A stretch of 64,000 nucleotides of DNA from the NCBI GenBank assembly GCA_028066055.1, contig JALCBY010000011.1, forward strand, positions 54,642 through 118,641, read 5' to 3'. The stretch comes from Hyphomicrobiaceae bacterium. Lineage in GTDB: Bacteria; Pseudomonadota; Alphaproteobacteria; Rhizobiales; Methyloligellaceae. A program made the position numbers and the translations under genes. Below the pieces are notes generated by a model that was not told the DNA's origin, made no database searches, and saw nothing but the letters and a program-made list of their open reading frames with translations. Positions 40,291 to 49,653 of this stretch are shown here, piece after piece (the first letter of the stretch is position 1; every line of letters begins with the position of its first letter).

Positions 40291-41016
40291 ATGATTCCTG
40301 AGCAACGCGGGAAATGGCAGTCGATCATTCCCAATCTGCACCCGCAGTGGGCCGGTGTCGATCTCGCGGAGATTCTCGCGATGCCGTCCGCCTATCTGCC
40401 AATCGGCTATGCCAACAGCACGCTGAGCGAGTTCGGTGCGCAAGCGGATGAAAAGCTTTGGGAACGGGGGCGAAAACCTGGCGGTCTGATCGGCAACGCG
40501 GTCAAACTCGTACACACCTGTCGCGAGGCGGGAATGCCGATTATCTGGGACAAATACGAAATCTGTAGAAAGCGATACCCGCGATCGCCCATGGACCGGT
40601 CACAGTTCGACCATTGGCTCAAGGGCAGGGAAGACTGGACCGATGCACAGTGGCAGCGTGATTGCGACAAGATTCCGGAAATCAAGGAACTCATGCGTCC
40701 CGAGGATGAGGTCATTTACTACACATCACTCGGGAATATTTTTCTCGGGACGATGCTTCCCAACTATCTGACGATGATGGGCATAAGGACAGTACTCCTC
40801 TCGGGCCTGCATCTTGACTGGTGCATTGAGCAGGCAGCGCGGACAGCACGTGATCTCGGGTTCATGCCGATCGTTGTCGGGGATGCCAGCGGTTGCGGTC
40901 GTGAAGAAGACGATGCGCCGACCCTTGAGCGACTGAACAGGTTCTTTGCGCCGGTCGTCTCAACCGACACCGCGATCCAGCTTGTCGAGGATGCCGTTCG
41001 TCTTCGTGCGACGTGA
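40291..41016 (+). CDS. Isochorismatase/cysteine-hydrolase fold protein lacking two catalytic residues
   Basis: The 241-residue protein resembles the cysteine hydrolase family (isochorismatase, nicotinamidase, N-carbamoylsarcosine amidase). The nucleophile region is SGLHLDWCIEQAARTARDLG (Cys178), and AREAGMPIIW-like and FLGTMLPNYL segments match the fold. However, the N-terminal strand with the catalytic Asp (usually DMQNDF) is absent, and the position of the catalytic Lys reads VIYYTS. It may be a divergent hydrolase or a non-catalytic relative. It is convergent with the LysR gene (two bases between stops) and divergent from the cysteine synthase-like gene. Confidence 0.78.
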   Translation: MIPEQRGKWQSIIPNLHPQWAGVDLAEILAMPSAYLPIGYANSTLSEFGAQADEKLWERGRKPGGLIGNAVKLVHTCREAGMPIIWDKYEICRKRYPRSPMDRSQFDHWLKGREDWTDAQWQRDCDKIPEIKELMRPEDEVIYYTSLGNIFLGTMLPNYLTMMGIRTVLLSGLHLDWCIEQAARTARDLGFMPIVVGDASGCGREEDDAPTLERLNRFFAPVVSTDTAIQLVEDAVRLRAT

Positions 41017-41018
41017 CG

Positions 41019-41942
41019 CTACTGCAACGCAGGATCGGCCTTTTGAATTCGCTCGCCGGCATCTGCCAACGGGCTTACCCGGCTTGCAATCGAAGCGATT
41101 TCGTTCGCGAGCGGATGCGTACAATCCTTCTGGAAGAGGGCGAACATTCCAACCGGTGCGATCTGGGGATCGCACGTTACAATACGCAGCTCGCCGGCTT
41201 TCAATCTTTCCGAAACGAATGAGGTTGGGATCAGACCGATGCCGAGGCCATCCGCGGTCAGTGACGCAATGACACCGATGCTGTTGCATTCAATGTAGTT
41301 TCGGCTGCTGGCCTTGTTATCGCGGAACCATTGATTGACCAGACGGTGATGATAAGACTGGCTCGACAAGGTGATGATCGGCCATTGCTGAAGGTCGCGC
41401 GGTGAGAGCGCACGATCGGGAATGTCGAAGTCCGATCGCGCCATCCAGAGAAATTCCGCGTGGCCCAGGGGCACCGCACTGAATTCGGATCGCCACGCGT
41501 CACCCGGAGCCAGAACGATATCCAGTTCACCGCCTCTCAGCTTTTCGACGAGCTCCATGGCCAGGCCGATCTGAAGGTCAAGTTTCACGCGCCGGTAATT
41601 GGCATGGATTTCCTTCACGAGATCGCCCAGCCATGTGAGCGCGATCAGGTCCGCGACGCCCATCCGAATGATGCCTGACACCTGCTCCGCTTCGCCGACG
41701 GATGTCTGGATGTCCCAGACCTGCTCCATCAGTGCCTCCGCCCGGCCGAGCAGGTCGTGACCTTTCGCCGTCAAGCTGGCGGCACGTCTGCCGCGTACGA
41801 AGAGCTGCACTCCGAGATCGAGTTCAAGTTCCTGAATTCGCGTCGATATGGCTGATTGGGTCGTGTTGAGCCGTTGGCTCGCGGCGGCGAAACTTCCAAG
41901 CCTCGCAATCCAGATAAACGTCTCTATCTGTTTCAGGTTCAT
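41019..41942 (-). CDS. LysR-family transcriptional regulator (modules C/D)
   Basis: The 307-residue protein has the LysR winged helix at residues 3-62 (MNLKQIETFIWIARLGSFAAASQRLNTTQSAISTRIQELE) and an effector domain. ATG 41942 gives the standard family start; a longer frame begins at 42005. It is transcribed in the same direction as livF (92 bases after its stop) and may regulate module C or the livKHMG operon. The effector is unknown. Confidence 0.9.
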   Translation of the reverse strand: MNLKQIETFIWIARLGSFAAASQRLNTTQSAISTRIQELELDLGVQLFVRGRRAASLTAKGHDLLGRAEALMEQVWDIQTSVGEAEQVSGIIRMGVADLIALTWLGDLVKEIHANYRRVKLDLQIGLAMELVEKLRGGELDIVLAPGDAWRSEFSAVPLGHAEFLWMARSDFDIPDRALSPRDLQQWPIITLSSQSYHHRLVNQWFRDNKASSRNYIECNSIGVIASLTADGLGIGLIPTSFVSERLKAGELRIVTCDPQIAPVGMFALFQKDCTHPLANEIASIASRVSPLADAGERIQKADPALQ

Positions 41943-42033
41943 ACTCGAAACACAGCCTAGCAACGGCGGACGTGTAAGCATGACGTATTCCCCCCTCTGA
42001 AACAAGAAAGCGAAACGGAATTGTGATCGGTTA

Positions 42034-42816
42034 CTACCCGTGACCCAAATAGGCGCTTCTTATTTTTTCACTCCTGATAAGCTTGGACGCCTTATCCGTC
42101 AGTACGATCCGCCCGTTTTGCAAAACATATCCCCGGTCCGCCACCGAGAGCGCCATGTTGGCGTTCTGCTCGACAATGAACATGGCGGTGTTCTTCTTCT
42201 TGATCGACGCGATGACCTCATAGACGCGCTCAACCAACGCCGGAGCCAGTCCCATGGACGGTTCATCCATCAAGATGAGTTTGGGGCGGGCCATGAGGGC
42301 ACGGGCAACGGCGACCATTTGCTGCTCGCCGCCCGACAGGGTGCCGCCGAACTGGTGAATGCGCTCCTTGAGGCGCGGAAAAATCTCCAGAACCTCCTCG
42401 AGCGTCTGTTCGATCTGATCGGGATCCCGCTTTCGGCGCGTATAGGCGCCCATCAGAAGATTCTCCCGAATGGTCATTGAAGCAAACAACCGCCGCGCTT
42501 CCGGTACCGGCGAGAGGCCAAGTGAAATGATGTCGCCGGATTTGCGTCCGTCGATCCGCTGACCGTCGAAGGTGATTCTGCCTTCAGAGGGCTTCACTAA
42601 TCCGAGGATGGTCTTCATCGTCGTGGTTTTGCCCGAGGCGTTGCCGCCCAGCAAAGATACGACTTCCTGGGGGTAGACCTCGATATCGATGCCTTTGAGA
42701 ATTTGGATGGGGCCGTAGAATGTTTCGATGTTTTCCAACCGCAGGAGCGGTTCCCGGCCATTGCCGCCGCCATTCAGCGGTTTGCGTGTCGCGGATTTCT
42801 GAACCGTCATTTCCAT
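42034..42816 (-). CDS. livF: Branched-chain-type ABC transporter ATP-binding protein LivF
   Basis: The 260-residue ATPase has Walker A GGNASGKTT, signature LSGGEQQMVAVARALM, Walker B LILMDEPSMGLAP and a His-less switch region IVEQNAN typical of LivF. The Walker A loop reads GGNASGKT rather than the usual GRNGAGKT, which should still bind ATP. I used the in-frame ATG at 42816; the frame extends to 42879. It is the fifth subunit needed by the livKHMG genes at 43094-47496, but lies on the opposite strand, divergent from livK. That separates its expression from the other four subunits. Confidence 0.9.
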   Translation of the reverse strand: MEMTVQKSATRKPLNGGGNGREPLLRLENIETFYGPIQILKGIDIEVYPQEVVSLLGGNASGKTTTMKTILGLVKPSEGRITFDGQRIDGRKSGDIISLGLSPVPEARRLFASMTIRENLLMGAYTRRKRDPDQIEQTLEEVLEIFPRLKERIHQFGGTLSGGEQQMVAVARALMARPKLILMDEPSMGLAPALVERVYEVIASIKKKNTAMFIVEQNANMALSVADRGYVLQNGRIVLTDKASKLIRSEKIRSAYLGHG

Positions 42817-43093
42817 AATTCTTGCTACCGCCTGGTTGATCGTGCCGGTTCTTAAAGTGTCAGGGATCGCGATGATCAACGCAAGATACCAGCCAATAGA
42901 ACTTCAAGATGGAAATCGTTCGAAACATTCCAATCCTGATTCTGGTCGTTTTGTGCCTACACTGAGAGCATAGGCTCAAAATAATATGTCCGCTCCAGAC
43001 CATGTACTCCACTGATCTTGCACGATATTCGAGCGGACGAAATTTGAAAGTGTTGCAAGTCTTTGGCGAGTCTACATGGGGAGGAAGAGTACG

Positions 43094-44284
43094 ATGAAGT
43101 GGATAACCCGACTATTCGTAGCATTCACGGTGTTCGTGATGTCGCATGCCGCGACGGTGCAGGCTGAAACCTACAAGCTCTTTGTGAATCTGCCGCTGTC
43201 AGGCTCCTGGTCCAACTTTGGCGAAGGAATGTACAACGCATTCAAACTTGCCGTCGATCAGGGCAATGCGTCCGGTGTCATGGGGGACGTGAAGCTGGAG
43301 CTCGTGCGCGGGGACAATGCCGGCGATAGCGCCCAGGGGGCCAGTTTGGCGACCAAGGCAGGCACGGACCCGAAGGTAATCGGTGTGTTCTGCTGTTGGA
43401 CGAGCGGAATCGGATTGGCCACACACGCGATCTACAATCGCTATGGAGTTCCGGTGATACTGGGAGGGTCCAACGATCACCGTACGACCCGCCCGTTTCA
43501 CAAGAGCGAAGTTATTTTCCGGAATTCGCCGTACGACCTCGTCAACATGAAGATGGCTGCGCACTACGCCGTATCCGTTGCCAAATTCAAGCGCATCTTC
43601 ACCATCGACGACAATTCCGCTTTCGCGACAACGCAGGTGAACGAATTCACAAAAGTCGCGAAGAAGGAAGGCGGTGACGGTGTGATCATCGGGCGTGAGA
43701 GCATTGTGCCCGGAGAGAAGGATTTCACTTCGCTTCTGACGAAGATCAAACCACTCAAGCCCGACCTCATTTTCTTCGGCGGCAGGATCGTCGAGGCAAG
43801 CCTCGTTCGCCAACAAATGATCAAGCTCGGTATCGATGCTCCGATCATGAGTTCAGGCGGCGTATTCTCGGAAACCTACATCAAGATCACCGGGGATGCG
43901 GCGGAGGGTTCGCTCGCCAGTTTCTGGGGGCTTCCGATGGATCAATATCCGGAAGGTCGCGGTATCAAGTTTGAAAAGGATTACGCTGCCGCCAAGTTCA
44001 ATCAGTCATACGAGTCCTTCGGTCCGATGGCGTATGCCGCCGGACAGGTCTTCGTACAGGCGGTTGCTGCCGCGAAGAAGAAAGGAAAGGTGACGCGCGC
44101 GGCCGTTTTGAAAGAACTTGAAAGCGGTACGTTCAAGACGTTGCTCGGCGACTTCACATTCGACGACAACGGTATGCTCGACATCCTCCACATCGCCATT
44201 TACCGCGTTGAGGATGGAGCATGGAAAATCATGTACCGGACGGACCGCCAGGCCAAGGAACTCAAGAAGGTAGTCTCAAAGTGA
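43094..44284 (+). CDS. Branched-chain-type ABC transporter substrate-binding protein
   Basis: The 396-residue periplasmic protein has a signal peptide (MKWITRLFVAFTVFVMSHAATVQA) and a type I binding-protein fold (YKLFVNLPLSGSWSNFGEGMYNAFKLAVD; GVPVILGGSNDHRTT). This family binds amino acids, amides or urea-like compounds. ATG 43094 is preceded by GGGGAGGAAG; an ATG at 43076 is too close to that site. It is the first gene of the liv operon, followed by a hairpin (44292-44325) and the permease genes. Ligand unknown; the downstream hydantoinase genes suggest a cyclic amide or ureide (inference). Confidence 0.9.
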   Translation: MKWITRLFVAFTVFVMSHAATVQAETYKLFVNLPLSGSWSNFGEGMYNAFKLAVDQGNASGVMGDVKLELVRGDNAGDSAQGASLATKAGTDPKVIGVFCCWTSGIGLATHAIYNRYGVPVILGGSNDHRTTRPFHKSEVIFRNSPYDLVNMKMAAHYAVSVAKFKRIFTIDDNSAFATTQVNEFTKVAKKEGGDGVIIGRESIVPGEKDFTSLLTKIKPLKPDLIFFGGRIVEASLVRQQMIKLGIDAPIMSSGGVFSETYIKITGDAAEGSLASFWGLPMDQYPEGRGIKFEKDYAAAKFNQSYESFGPMAYAAGQVFVQAVAAAKKKGKVTRAAVLKELESGTFKTLLGDFTFDDNGMLDILHIAIYRVEDGAWKIMYRTDRQAKELKKVVSK

Positions 44285-44291
44285 CGATGTT

Positions 44292-44325
44292 GGCGCGCTG
44301 CGAGGCGTTGGCCGCGCAGCGCGCC
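44292..44325 (+). other. Hairpin after the ABC binding-protein gene
   Basis: GGCGCGCTGCG (44292-44302) pairs exactly with CGCAGCGCGCC (44315-44325) across a 12-base loop. There is no U-tract. It lies between the binding-protein stop and the permease start, and probably protects the upstream mRNA segment or attenuates. Confidence 0.55.
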
Positions 44326-44428
44326 GGCACTGGCGGTAAAGTCCCTTTATCAAATGTAATGCGGGCCGGTTGACGGGTCGGTCATAGGAAGATGTTTGCT
44401 CGAACTCCGCGAGCCGGAGCCTGACAGT

Positions 44429-45343
44429 ATGGATATCTGGATACAGCAATTGATCAATGCACTGACCATCGGCGGCATGTATACGCTTGTCGCGGTCGGC
44501 TTCACGATCTTTTTCGGCGTGCTTCGGCTGATCAACTTTGCCCATGGCGAGGTGTTCATGTTCGCCGCATTCGTGGCGCTTGCAGTCTCGTCGATTTGTG
44601 TCGCCGTCGGGATCACCAACGGCCCGGTGGTCATCATCCTGATGTTTCTGTTCGCAATGGGAACATGCGCGGCATTGGGCGGGTTGCTCGAACGCATCGC
44701 ATTCAAGCCCCTGCGCGGAATGCCGCCACTCTTGCTTCTTGTGACGTCGCTTGCAGTCGGCATCGTCATCCGCGAAGCTGTCAAGGAATTCTATCCTGAA
44801 GGCGCAAACCCGCAGGCCTTTTTCTCCCCATACGCGTACAACACGTTTCAGATCGGCGGGGTCACGCTGTCCTACACGCAAATTGGCCTTGTCGCTGTTT
44901 CGGTCATCCTCGTCTTTTGCGTCTATCTCCTCGTTACCCGCACCTGGATGGGGCGTGCGATGCGCGCCACATCGGAAGACCGCGACGCGGCGCTGATGAT
45001 GGGCGTGGATGTCGACGCGGTAATTCGGAATGCCTTTTTCATCGGGTCGGCGCTCGGCGCTGCGGCTGGCGTCATGAACGGCCTGTTCTACCAATCCGTT
45101 CGTTTCGATATGGGCTGGGTGATGGGCATCAAGGGCTTCACCGCGGCGGTGATCGGCGGGCTGGGCAATGTCTATGGGGCGATTTTCGGAGGTTACGCGC
45201 TCGCTCTGTTCGAGGTGCTTGTGGTCGCTTTGGTGCCCAACGGTTCGCAGTACAAAGACGTGTTCGTATTCATGATCCTGATCGCGATCCTGGTGTTCCG
45301 GCCTTCGGGACTTCTGGGTACGCCTCAGGAAAAGGTTGGGTGA
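44429..45343 (+). CDS. livH: Branched-chain-type ABC transporter permease LivH
   Basis: The 304-residue inner-membrane permease has about eight hydrophobic segments and typical LivH sequence (LINALTIGGMYTLVAVGFTIFFGVLRLINFAHGE at the N-terminus; FTAAVIGGLGNVYGAIFGG near the C-terminus). ATG 44429 gives MDIWIQQLINAL, the family start; a TTG-initiated longer frame at 44396 is unlikely. It forms the translocation pore with LivM. The stop lies 14 bases before the livM start. Confidence 0.92.
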   Translation: MDIWIQQLINALTIGGMYTLVAVGFTIFFGVLRLINFAHGEVFMFAAFVALAVSSICVAVGITNGPVVIILMFLFAMGTCAALGGLLERIAFKPLRGMPPLLLLVTSLAVGIVIREAVKEFYPEGANPQAFFSPYAYNTFQIGGVTLSYTQIGLVAVSVILVFCVYLLVTRTWMGRAMRATSEDRDAALMMGVDVDAVIRNAFFIGSALGAAAGVMNGLFYQSVRFDMGWVMGIKGFTAAVIGGLGNVYGAIFGGYALALFEVLVVALVPNGSQYKDVFVFMILIAILVFRPSGLLGTPQEKVG

Positions 45344-45356
45344 GGGGAAGCAGGCC

Positions 45357-46628
45357 GTGCCCGAACTCGATTTTTTCAGATCCCAACTTGCGCGATCCGG
45401 AGGTCGCTCGCTGAGCGAGCGCATCAAGGATCGGGGCCTGTTGACCGTGGTCTTCCTGGCGCTGTTCGCGTTGTTTCTGGTCGGCCTGGCGATTGAAAGC
45501 GCCGTGCTGCTGGTCGGTTACATCGCTGCGGTCGCTTTCGGGGCATACGTCATTGGCCGGTTCAAGGGTACCGGAGAGCGTTTGCAGAACATGGTTCAGG
45601 CAGATCGAGGCTACACATTCCTCCTCGTTTTCCTGCTGGCCATCTCATATCCGATAATTTTCTCCGGAGATGCGTATCTCATCCACATCGCCACGCTCGC
45701 ATGCATTTACGTGATCATGGCGCTTGGTCTCAACATCACACTGGGATTCGCCGGTCTGCTTGATGTTGGTTTCGCCGTCTACTTCGCGGCCGGTGCCTAC
45801 ACGAGTGCTCAGCTTGCAGTGCTCTTCGATGTTCCGTTCTGGATCGGCTTGCCGCTTGGCGGATTGGTTGCCGCATTCTTCGGATTTTTGATCGCGTGGC
45901 CTGCATTGCGCGTTCAGGGTCACTATCTGGCGATGGTCACCCTCGGTTACGGGCTGATCATGAACATCCTTCACCGCAATCTGAAGTTCCTGACCAATGG
46001 GACCGATGGCGTTCTGAACATCCCGCCGCCATCGATCGCGGGTTTCGATTTCCTGCAACCGATCAGCATTTTCGGCTTTCAGCTGCCGTTCCAGGCGAAC
46101 TTCTACTATCTCTCGCTGGCGCTGATCATCGTCACAATTTTCGTCAGCTACCGGCTGCAGAACTCGAACATCGGGCGATGCTGGGAGGCGATGAGAGAGG
46201 ACGATATTGCGGGCAAGTGTTTTGGCATAAACCTCACCCGGATGAAGTTGATGGCATTTTCCACCGGTGCATTCTTCGGAGGCATAGGTGGTGCCGTATT
46301 CGCGCATATGATCGGGTTCGTCCATCCCGACAACTTCATGCTGCTGACCTCGATAACCATTCTGGCCATGGTGCTCATCGGCGGTATGGGCAACATCTGG
46401 GGTGTCGTTATCGGTGCCGTGCTCCTGATCCTGATCCCCGAGCGCCTCCGGGAATTCGAAAATCTGCGCATGCTCCTGTTCGGCGCGTCGATGGCGCTGA
46501 TCATGATCTACAGGCCGCAGGGCCTCTTCCCCAGCGCGCGCAAACGGCGCGGCGTCGACCAGAAAAAGATGGAACAACTGATCGAGAATTCCGGCAAGTC
46601 GGGCGCTCACGCGCGTCCCGTTGCCTGA
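45357..46628 (+). CDS. livM: Branched-chain-type ABC transporter permease LivM
   Basis: The 423-residue permease is longer than the usual ~320-350 residues because of an N-terminal extension with additional membrane segments (TVVFLALFALFLVGLAIESAVLLVGYIAAV). The core has ITLGFAGLLDVGFAVYFAAGAYTSA and the EAA-like region WEAMREDDIAGKCFGIN, typical of LivM. GTG 45357 is preceded by AGGGGAAG; a TTG at 45336 overlapping livH is an alternative. It pairs with LivH; livG follows with a 16-base gap. Confidence 0.9.
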   Translation: MPELDFFRSQLARSGGRSLSERIKDRGLLTVVFLALFALFLVGLAIESAVLLVGYIAAVAFGAYVIGRFKGTGERLQNMVQADRGYTFLLVFLLAISYPIIFSGDAYLIHIATLACIYVIMALGLNITLGFAGLLDVGFAVYFAAGAYTSAQLAVLFDVPFWIGLPLGGLVAAFFGFLIAWPALRVQGHYLAMVTLGYGLIMNILHRNLKFLTNGTDGVLNIPPPSIAGFDFLQPISIFGFQLPFQANFYYLSLALIIVTIFVSYRLQNSNIGRCWEAMREDDIAGKCFGINLTRMKLMAFSTGAFFGGIGGAVFAHMIGFVHPDNFMLLTSITILAMVLIGGMGNIWGVVIGAVLLILIPERLREFENLRMLLFGASMALIMIYRPQGLFPSARKRRGVDQKKMEQLIENSGKSGAHARPVA

Positions 46629-46644
46629 CGAGATCTTGAGCGAG

Positions 46645-47496
46645 ATGACCGAGACCCCGACGACAGCGCAGATGCTCAGCACCGAAGGATTGTGCAAATC
46701 CTTTGGAGGGTTGCGTGCGGTTCACAACCTCAACTTCCATGTCGATGACGGCGAGATCGTCGCCATTATCGGACCGAACGGATCGGGCAAGACGACCTTT
46801 TTCAATCTCATCATGCAGCTGTACGACGTGACGTCCGGTTCGATTTATCTCGGTCCCGAACGGCGCGAGATCGTCGGGCTGCCGACGCACCGGATAAATG
46901 CGCTTGGCATTTCGCGCACCTTCCAGACATTGCGGCTTTTCACCAACCTGACGGTTCTCGAAAATGTGCTGGTCGGAATGAACCGGCATCTCTCCACAAA
47001 TTACTGGTCGGCTTTGGTTCGTCCTGAATCTTTACGCCTTGAGGAAAAAGAGGCCGAGGAGCGTGCTCTCGACACCCTGTCATTCTTCGGCGAGCGGCTG
47101 TTGAGCATGTGCAATGAACCCGCTCATTCGCTGTCATACGCCAACCGCCGCCGGCTTGAGATCGCCCGCGTGCTGGCGTCGGATCCGAAGCTGATCCTGC
47201 TCGATGAGCCGGTTGCAGGGATGAATCCCACCGAGACGAGGGAGGTGATGTCCGACATCGAACGCATCAATGAGAGCGGATACACGGTTCTCCTCATCGA
47301 ACATGACATGACGCTTGTGAGGGGAGTCGCCGGTCGGGTCGTTGCGTTCGATCACGGCCAGAAGATCGCTGAGGGCAGTTTCGATCATGTGTGCAGTGAC
47401 CCTGAGGTAATCGAGGCCTATCTCGGCAGACAGAGCAACCACGCGAAAAAACGTCCCCGCACGGCACGAAAACGCAGTCGGCGGCGGTCGTCATGA
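46645..47496 (+). CDS. livG: Branched-chain-type ABC transporter ATP-binding protein LivG
   Basis: The 283-residue ATPase has Walker A GPNGSGKTT, LivG-type GISRTFQTLRLF, signature SLSYANRRRLEIARVL (LSYANRR instead of the canonical LSYGQQR), Walker B LILLDEPVAGMNP and switch His LLIEHDM. The C-terminus is unusually basic (KKRPRTARKRSRRRSS). I chose ATG 46645; a TTG at 46621 overlapping livM is possible. It works with LivF, encoded on the other strand at 42034-42816. The hyuA gene begins 46 bases downstream, so the operon probably continues. Confidence 0.9.
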   Translation: MTETPTTAQMLSTEGLCKSFGGLRAVHNLNFHVDDGEIVAIIGPNGSGKTTFFNLIMQLYDVTSGSIYLGPERREIVGLPTHRINALGISRTFQTLRLFTNLTVLENVLVGMNRHLSTNYWSALVRPESLRLEEKEAEERALDTLSFFGERLLSMCNEPAHSLSYANRRRLEIARVLASDPKLILLDEPVAGMNPTETREVMSDIERINESGYTVLLIEHDMTLVRGVAGRVVAFDHGQKIAEGSFDHVCSDPEVIEAYLGRQSNHAKKRPRTARKRSRRRSS

Positions 47497-47542
47497 ACAC
47501 ATCTCGCGCAAGGTCACAAAGCTTCTCATGGAGAGTTGTGAA

Positions 47543-49648
47543 ATGACATTTCGCATCACGATCGATACCGGAGGAACCTTCACCGACGTCATTGTTTCGG
47601 ACGCATCGGGAAGGTTCTATGTAGGCAAGGCACTGACAACGCCCGGGCGGTCGTTCGTGGGACTGTTCAACGGTCTCACGGCGGCGGCAGAGCAGATGGG
47701 ATGCAGTGCGGATGAAGTCCTCAAACAGTCAGATCTCATGATTTTCGGCACAACGCGTGCCACGAACGCGATCGTCACGCGTGCAACCGCCAAGACGGCA
47801 TTTCTGACGACGGAAGGGTTCCCAGACATCCTCGTTCTGAAAGAAGGCGGCAAGTTCGACCCGCACGATTTCTCGGTTCCTTTCCCCGAGCCCTATATTC
47901 CGCGCCGGCATACGTTCGAGATATCCGGACGCATCGACGCGGAAGGCGGCATCGTTTCATCTCTCGATGAAAGCCGAAGCCGTGAGACGCTTCGCGAAAT
48001 CGGTGAGCAGGGGTTCGAGGCCATCGCGGTCTGCCTGGTCTGGTCGATTGCCAATCCTGAACATGAACTGGCCGTGGGTGAACTCATCGAGGAGGAGTTG
48101 CCCGGGCTTCCCTACACGTTGTCGCACCAATTGATCCCGATCCTCCGCGAATATCGCCGCGCTTCGACGACGGCGATCGATGCTTCGCTCAAACCCCTGA
48201 TGCGCGACTATCTGAATCAAATGGAATCCGATTTGAGGTCGGCGGGTTTTGACGGCGAACTCCTGATCAGCACGTCGGTTGGTGGTTGCATGCACGTGCA
48301 CGATATCGCCCGGCGACCCGTCCATGCGGTCAAATCGGGACCCGCCATGGCGCCGGTCGCAGGCAGGGTGTACGCCCAGCGTGAAGGAATGGGTGCGGAT
48401 CTGATCGTCTGTGACGCGGGCGGAACGACGTTTGATGTCGGACTCGTGCGTGGCGGGGAGCTCGTTTTTTCGAGGGACACATGGCTTGGTCAGCAATGGC
48501 TGGGCGATCTCGTCAGTATGTCGACTGTTGACGTCAGAAGCGTGGGCGCGGGAGGGGGATCCATTGCCTGGGTCGATGTTGGCGGCCTGCTTCGCGTTGG
48601 TCCCCAAAGTGCAGGGTCTGATCCGGGCCCTGCATGTTATGGCCGGGGAGGGCTTGAGCCGACCGTAACGGACGCTGCCGTCGTGCTGGGCTACATCGAT
48701 CCGGAATTCTTCGTCGGCGGCGCCATGCCGCTGGACGTCGCCGCGGCGCGTAATGCGATTACACGCATCGGCAAACTGATTGGCCGGAGCGCGGAAGAAA
48801 CTGCGTTTGGCATAATGTCGATCGCCAACGAATTGATGATACGGGCGATCCAGGAGATCACGGTTGAGGAAGGCATTGATCCGAGAGAAAGCCTGCTCAT
48901 CGCCGGTGGGGGTGCTGCCGGTCTGAACATCTTTCCGATTGCCCAGGAGCTTGGATGCACCCGTGTGCTGTTGCCGTCAACGGCGAGCGCGCTCAGCGCT
49001 TGCGGCATGCAATTTGCCGATATTGTCGCAGAGCAATCGGCGAGTTTTCCAACACGGTCCGATGACTTCGACCTCGACGGCGTGCGCGCGACGATAGAAC
49101 AATTGAAAGCCCACCTTGCCAGTGCGCAGGACTTTGCCGGCACGCGGATCGGCGGTGCGGGAGAGCTGAGTGTTTCCGTCGAAGCGCGCTATGAGTTCCA
49201 GGTTTGGGATCTCGAGTTTTCAATTGAGAATCCCGTCTTCGTGTCGAAAGCGGATGTTGATCGTCTCGTCAACGCGTTTCACGAAACGCATGAACGCATA
49301 TTTGCCGTGCGGGACACGGAGTCGGTCGTCGAATTCGTGAACTGGAAGGCGCGCCGCATCACCCGGCTCGATCACCCGAAGCATTTCGGGAACGGGCATC
49401 AGGAGGCCGACCGGATGCCCGATGGAGTCAGGGGGGCATATTTCGGCGCTGACGGATGGTCGGAAACGCCGATCTACAAGGCGACTGAATTTCCGCCTGG
49501 CTTCGTCGTTTCCGGCCCCGCAATCATGGAGCTTCCGACAACAACGATCGTGGTCTATCCGGGAATGCGCGCCACAATTTCCGAATCCGGACATTTCCAC
49601 CTTCATCCCGAGACGCAGCAGGAGTCCCGGGAGGCTGTTGTCGCGTAA
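47543..49648 (+). CDS. HyuA-family protein (hydantoinase A/oxoprolinase, module D)
   Basis: The 701-residue protein has N-terminal IDTGGTFTDVIVSDAS, central VCDAGGTTFDVGLVRGGE and PGPACYGRGGLEPTVTDAAVVLGY, all diagnostic for the hydantoinase A/oxoprolinase family. ATG 47543 follows GGAGAG; an ATG at 47528 is less well placed. It is five bases upstream of its HyuB partner. The linkage to a complete Liv-type importer suggests ATP-dependent opening of an imported cyclic amide, hydantoin or lactam. It is clearly diverged from the module A HyuA, so the two pairs probably have different substrates. Confidence 0.88.
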   Translation: MTFRITIDTGGTFTDVIVSDASGRFYVGKALTTPGRSFVGLFNGLTAAAEQMGCSADEVLKQSDLMIFGTTRATNAIVTRATAKTAFLTTEGFPDILVLKEGGKFDPHDFSVPFPEPYIPRRHTFEISGRIDAEGGIVSSLDESRSRETLREIGEQGFEAIAVCLVWSIANPEHELAVGELIEEELPGLPYTLSHQLIPILREYRRASTTAIDASLKPLMRDYLNQMESDLRSAGFDGELLISTSVGGCMHVHDIARRPVHAVKSGPAMAPVAGRVYAQREGMGADLIVCDAGGTTFDVGLVRGGELVFSRDTWLGQQWLGDLVSMSTVDVRSVGAGGGSIAWVDVGGLLRVGPQSAGSDPGPACYGRGGLEPTVTDAAVVLGYIDPEFFVGGAMPLDVAAARNAITRIGKLIGRSAEETAFGIMSIANELMIRAIQEITVEEGIDPRESLLIAGGGAAGLNIFPIAQELGCTRVLLPSTASALSACGMQFADIVAEQSASFPTRSDDFDLDGVRATIEQLKAHLASAQDFAGTRIGGAGELSVSVEARYEFQVWDLEFSIENPVFVSKADVDRLVNAFHETHERIFAVRDTESVVEFVNWKARRITRLDHPKHFGNGHQEADRMPDGVRGAYFGADGWSETPIYKATEFPPGFVVSGPAIMELPTTTIVVYPGMRATISESGHFHLHPETQQESREAVVA

Positions 49649-49653
49649 CGAGG

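Noticed and set aside
44276..45427. Open frame of 383 codons on the minus strand opposite livH
   Set aside because: The plus strand encodes a typical LivH; the antisense translation is a charged His/Arg-rich mirror of membrane segments.
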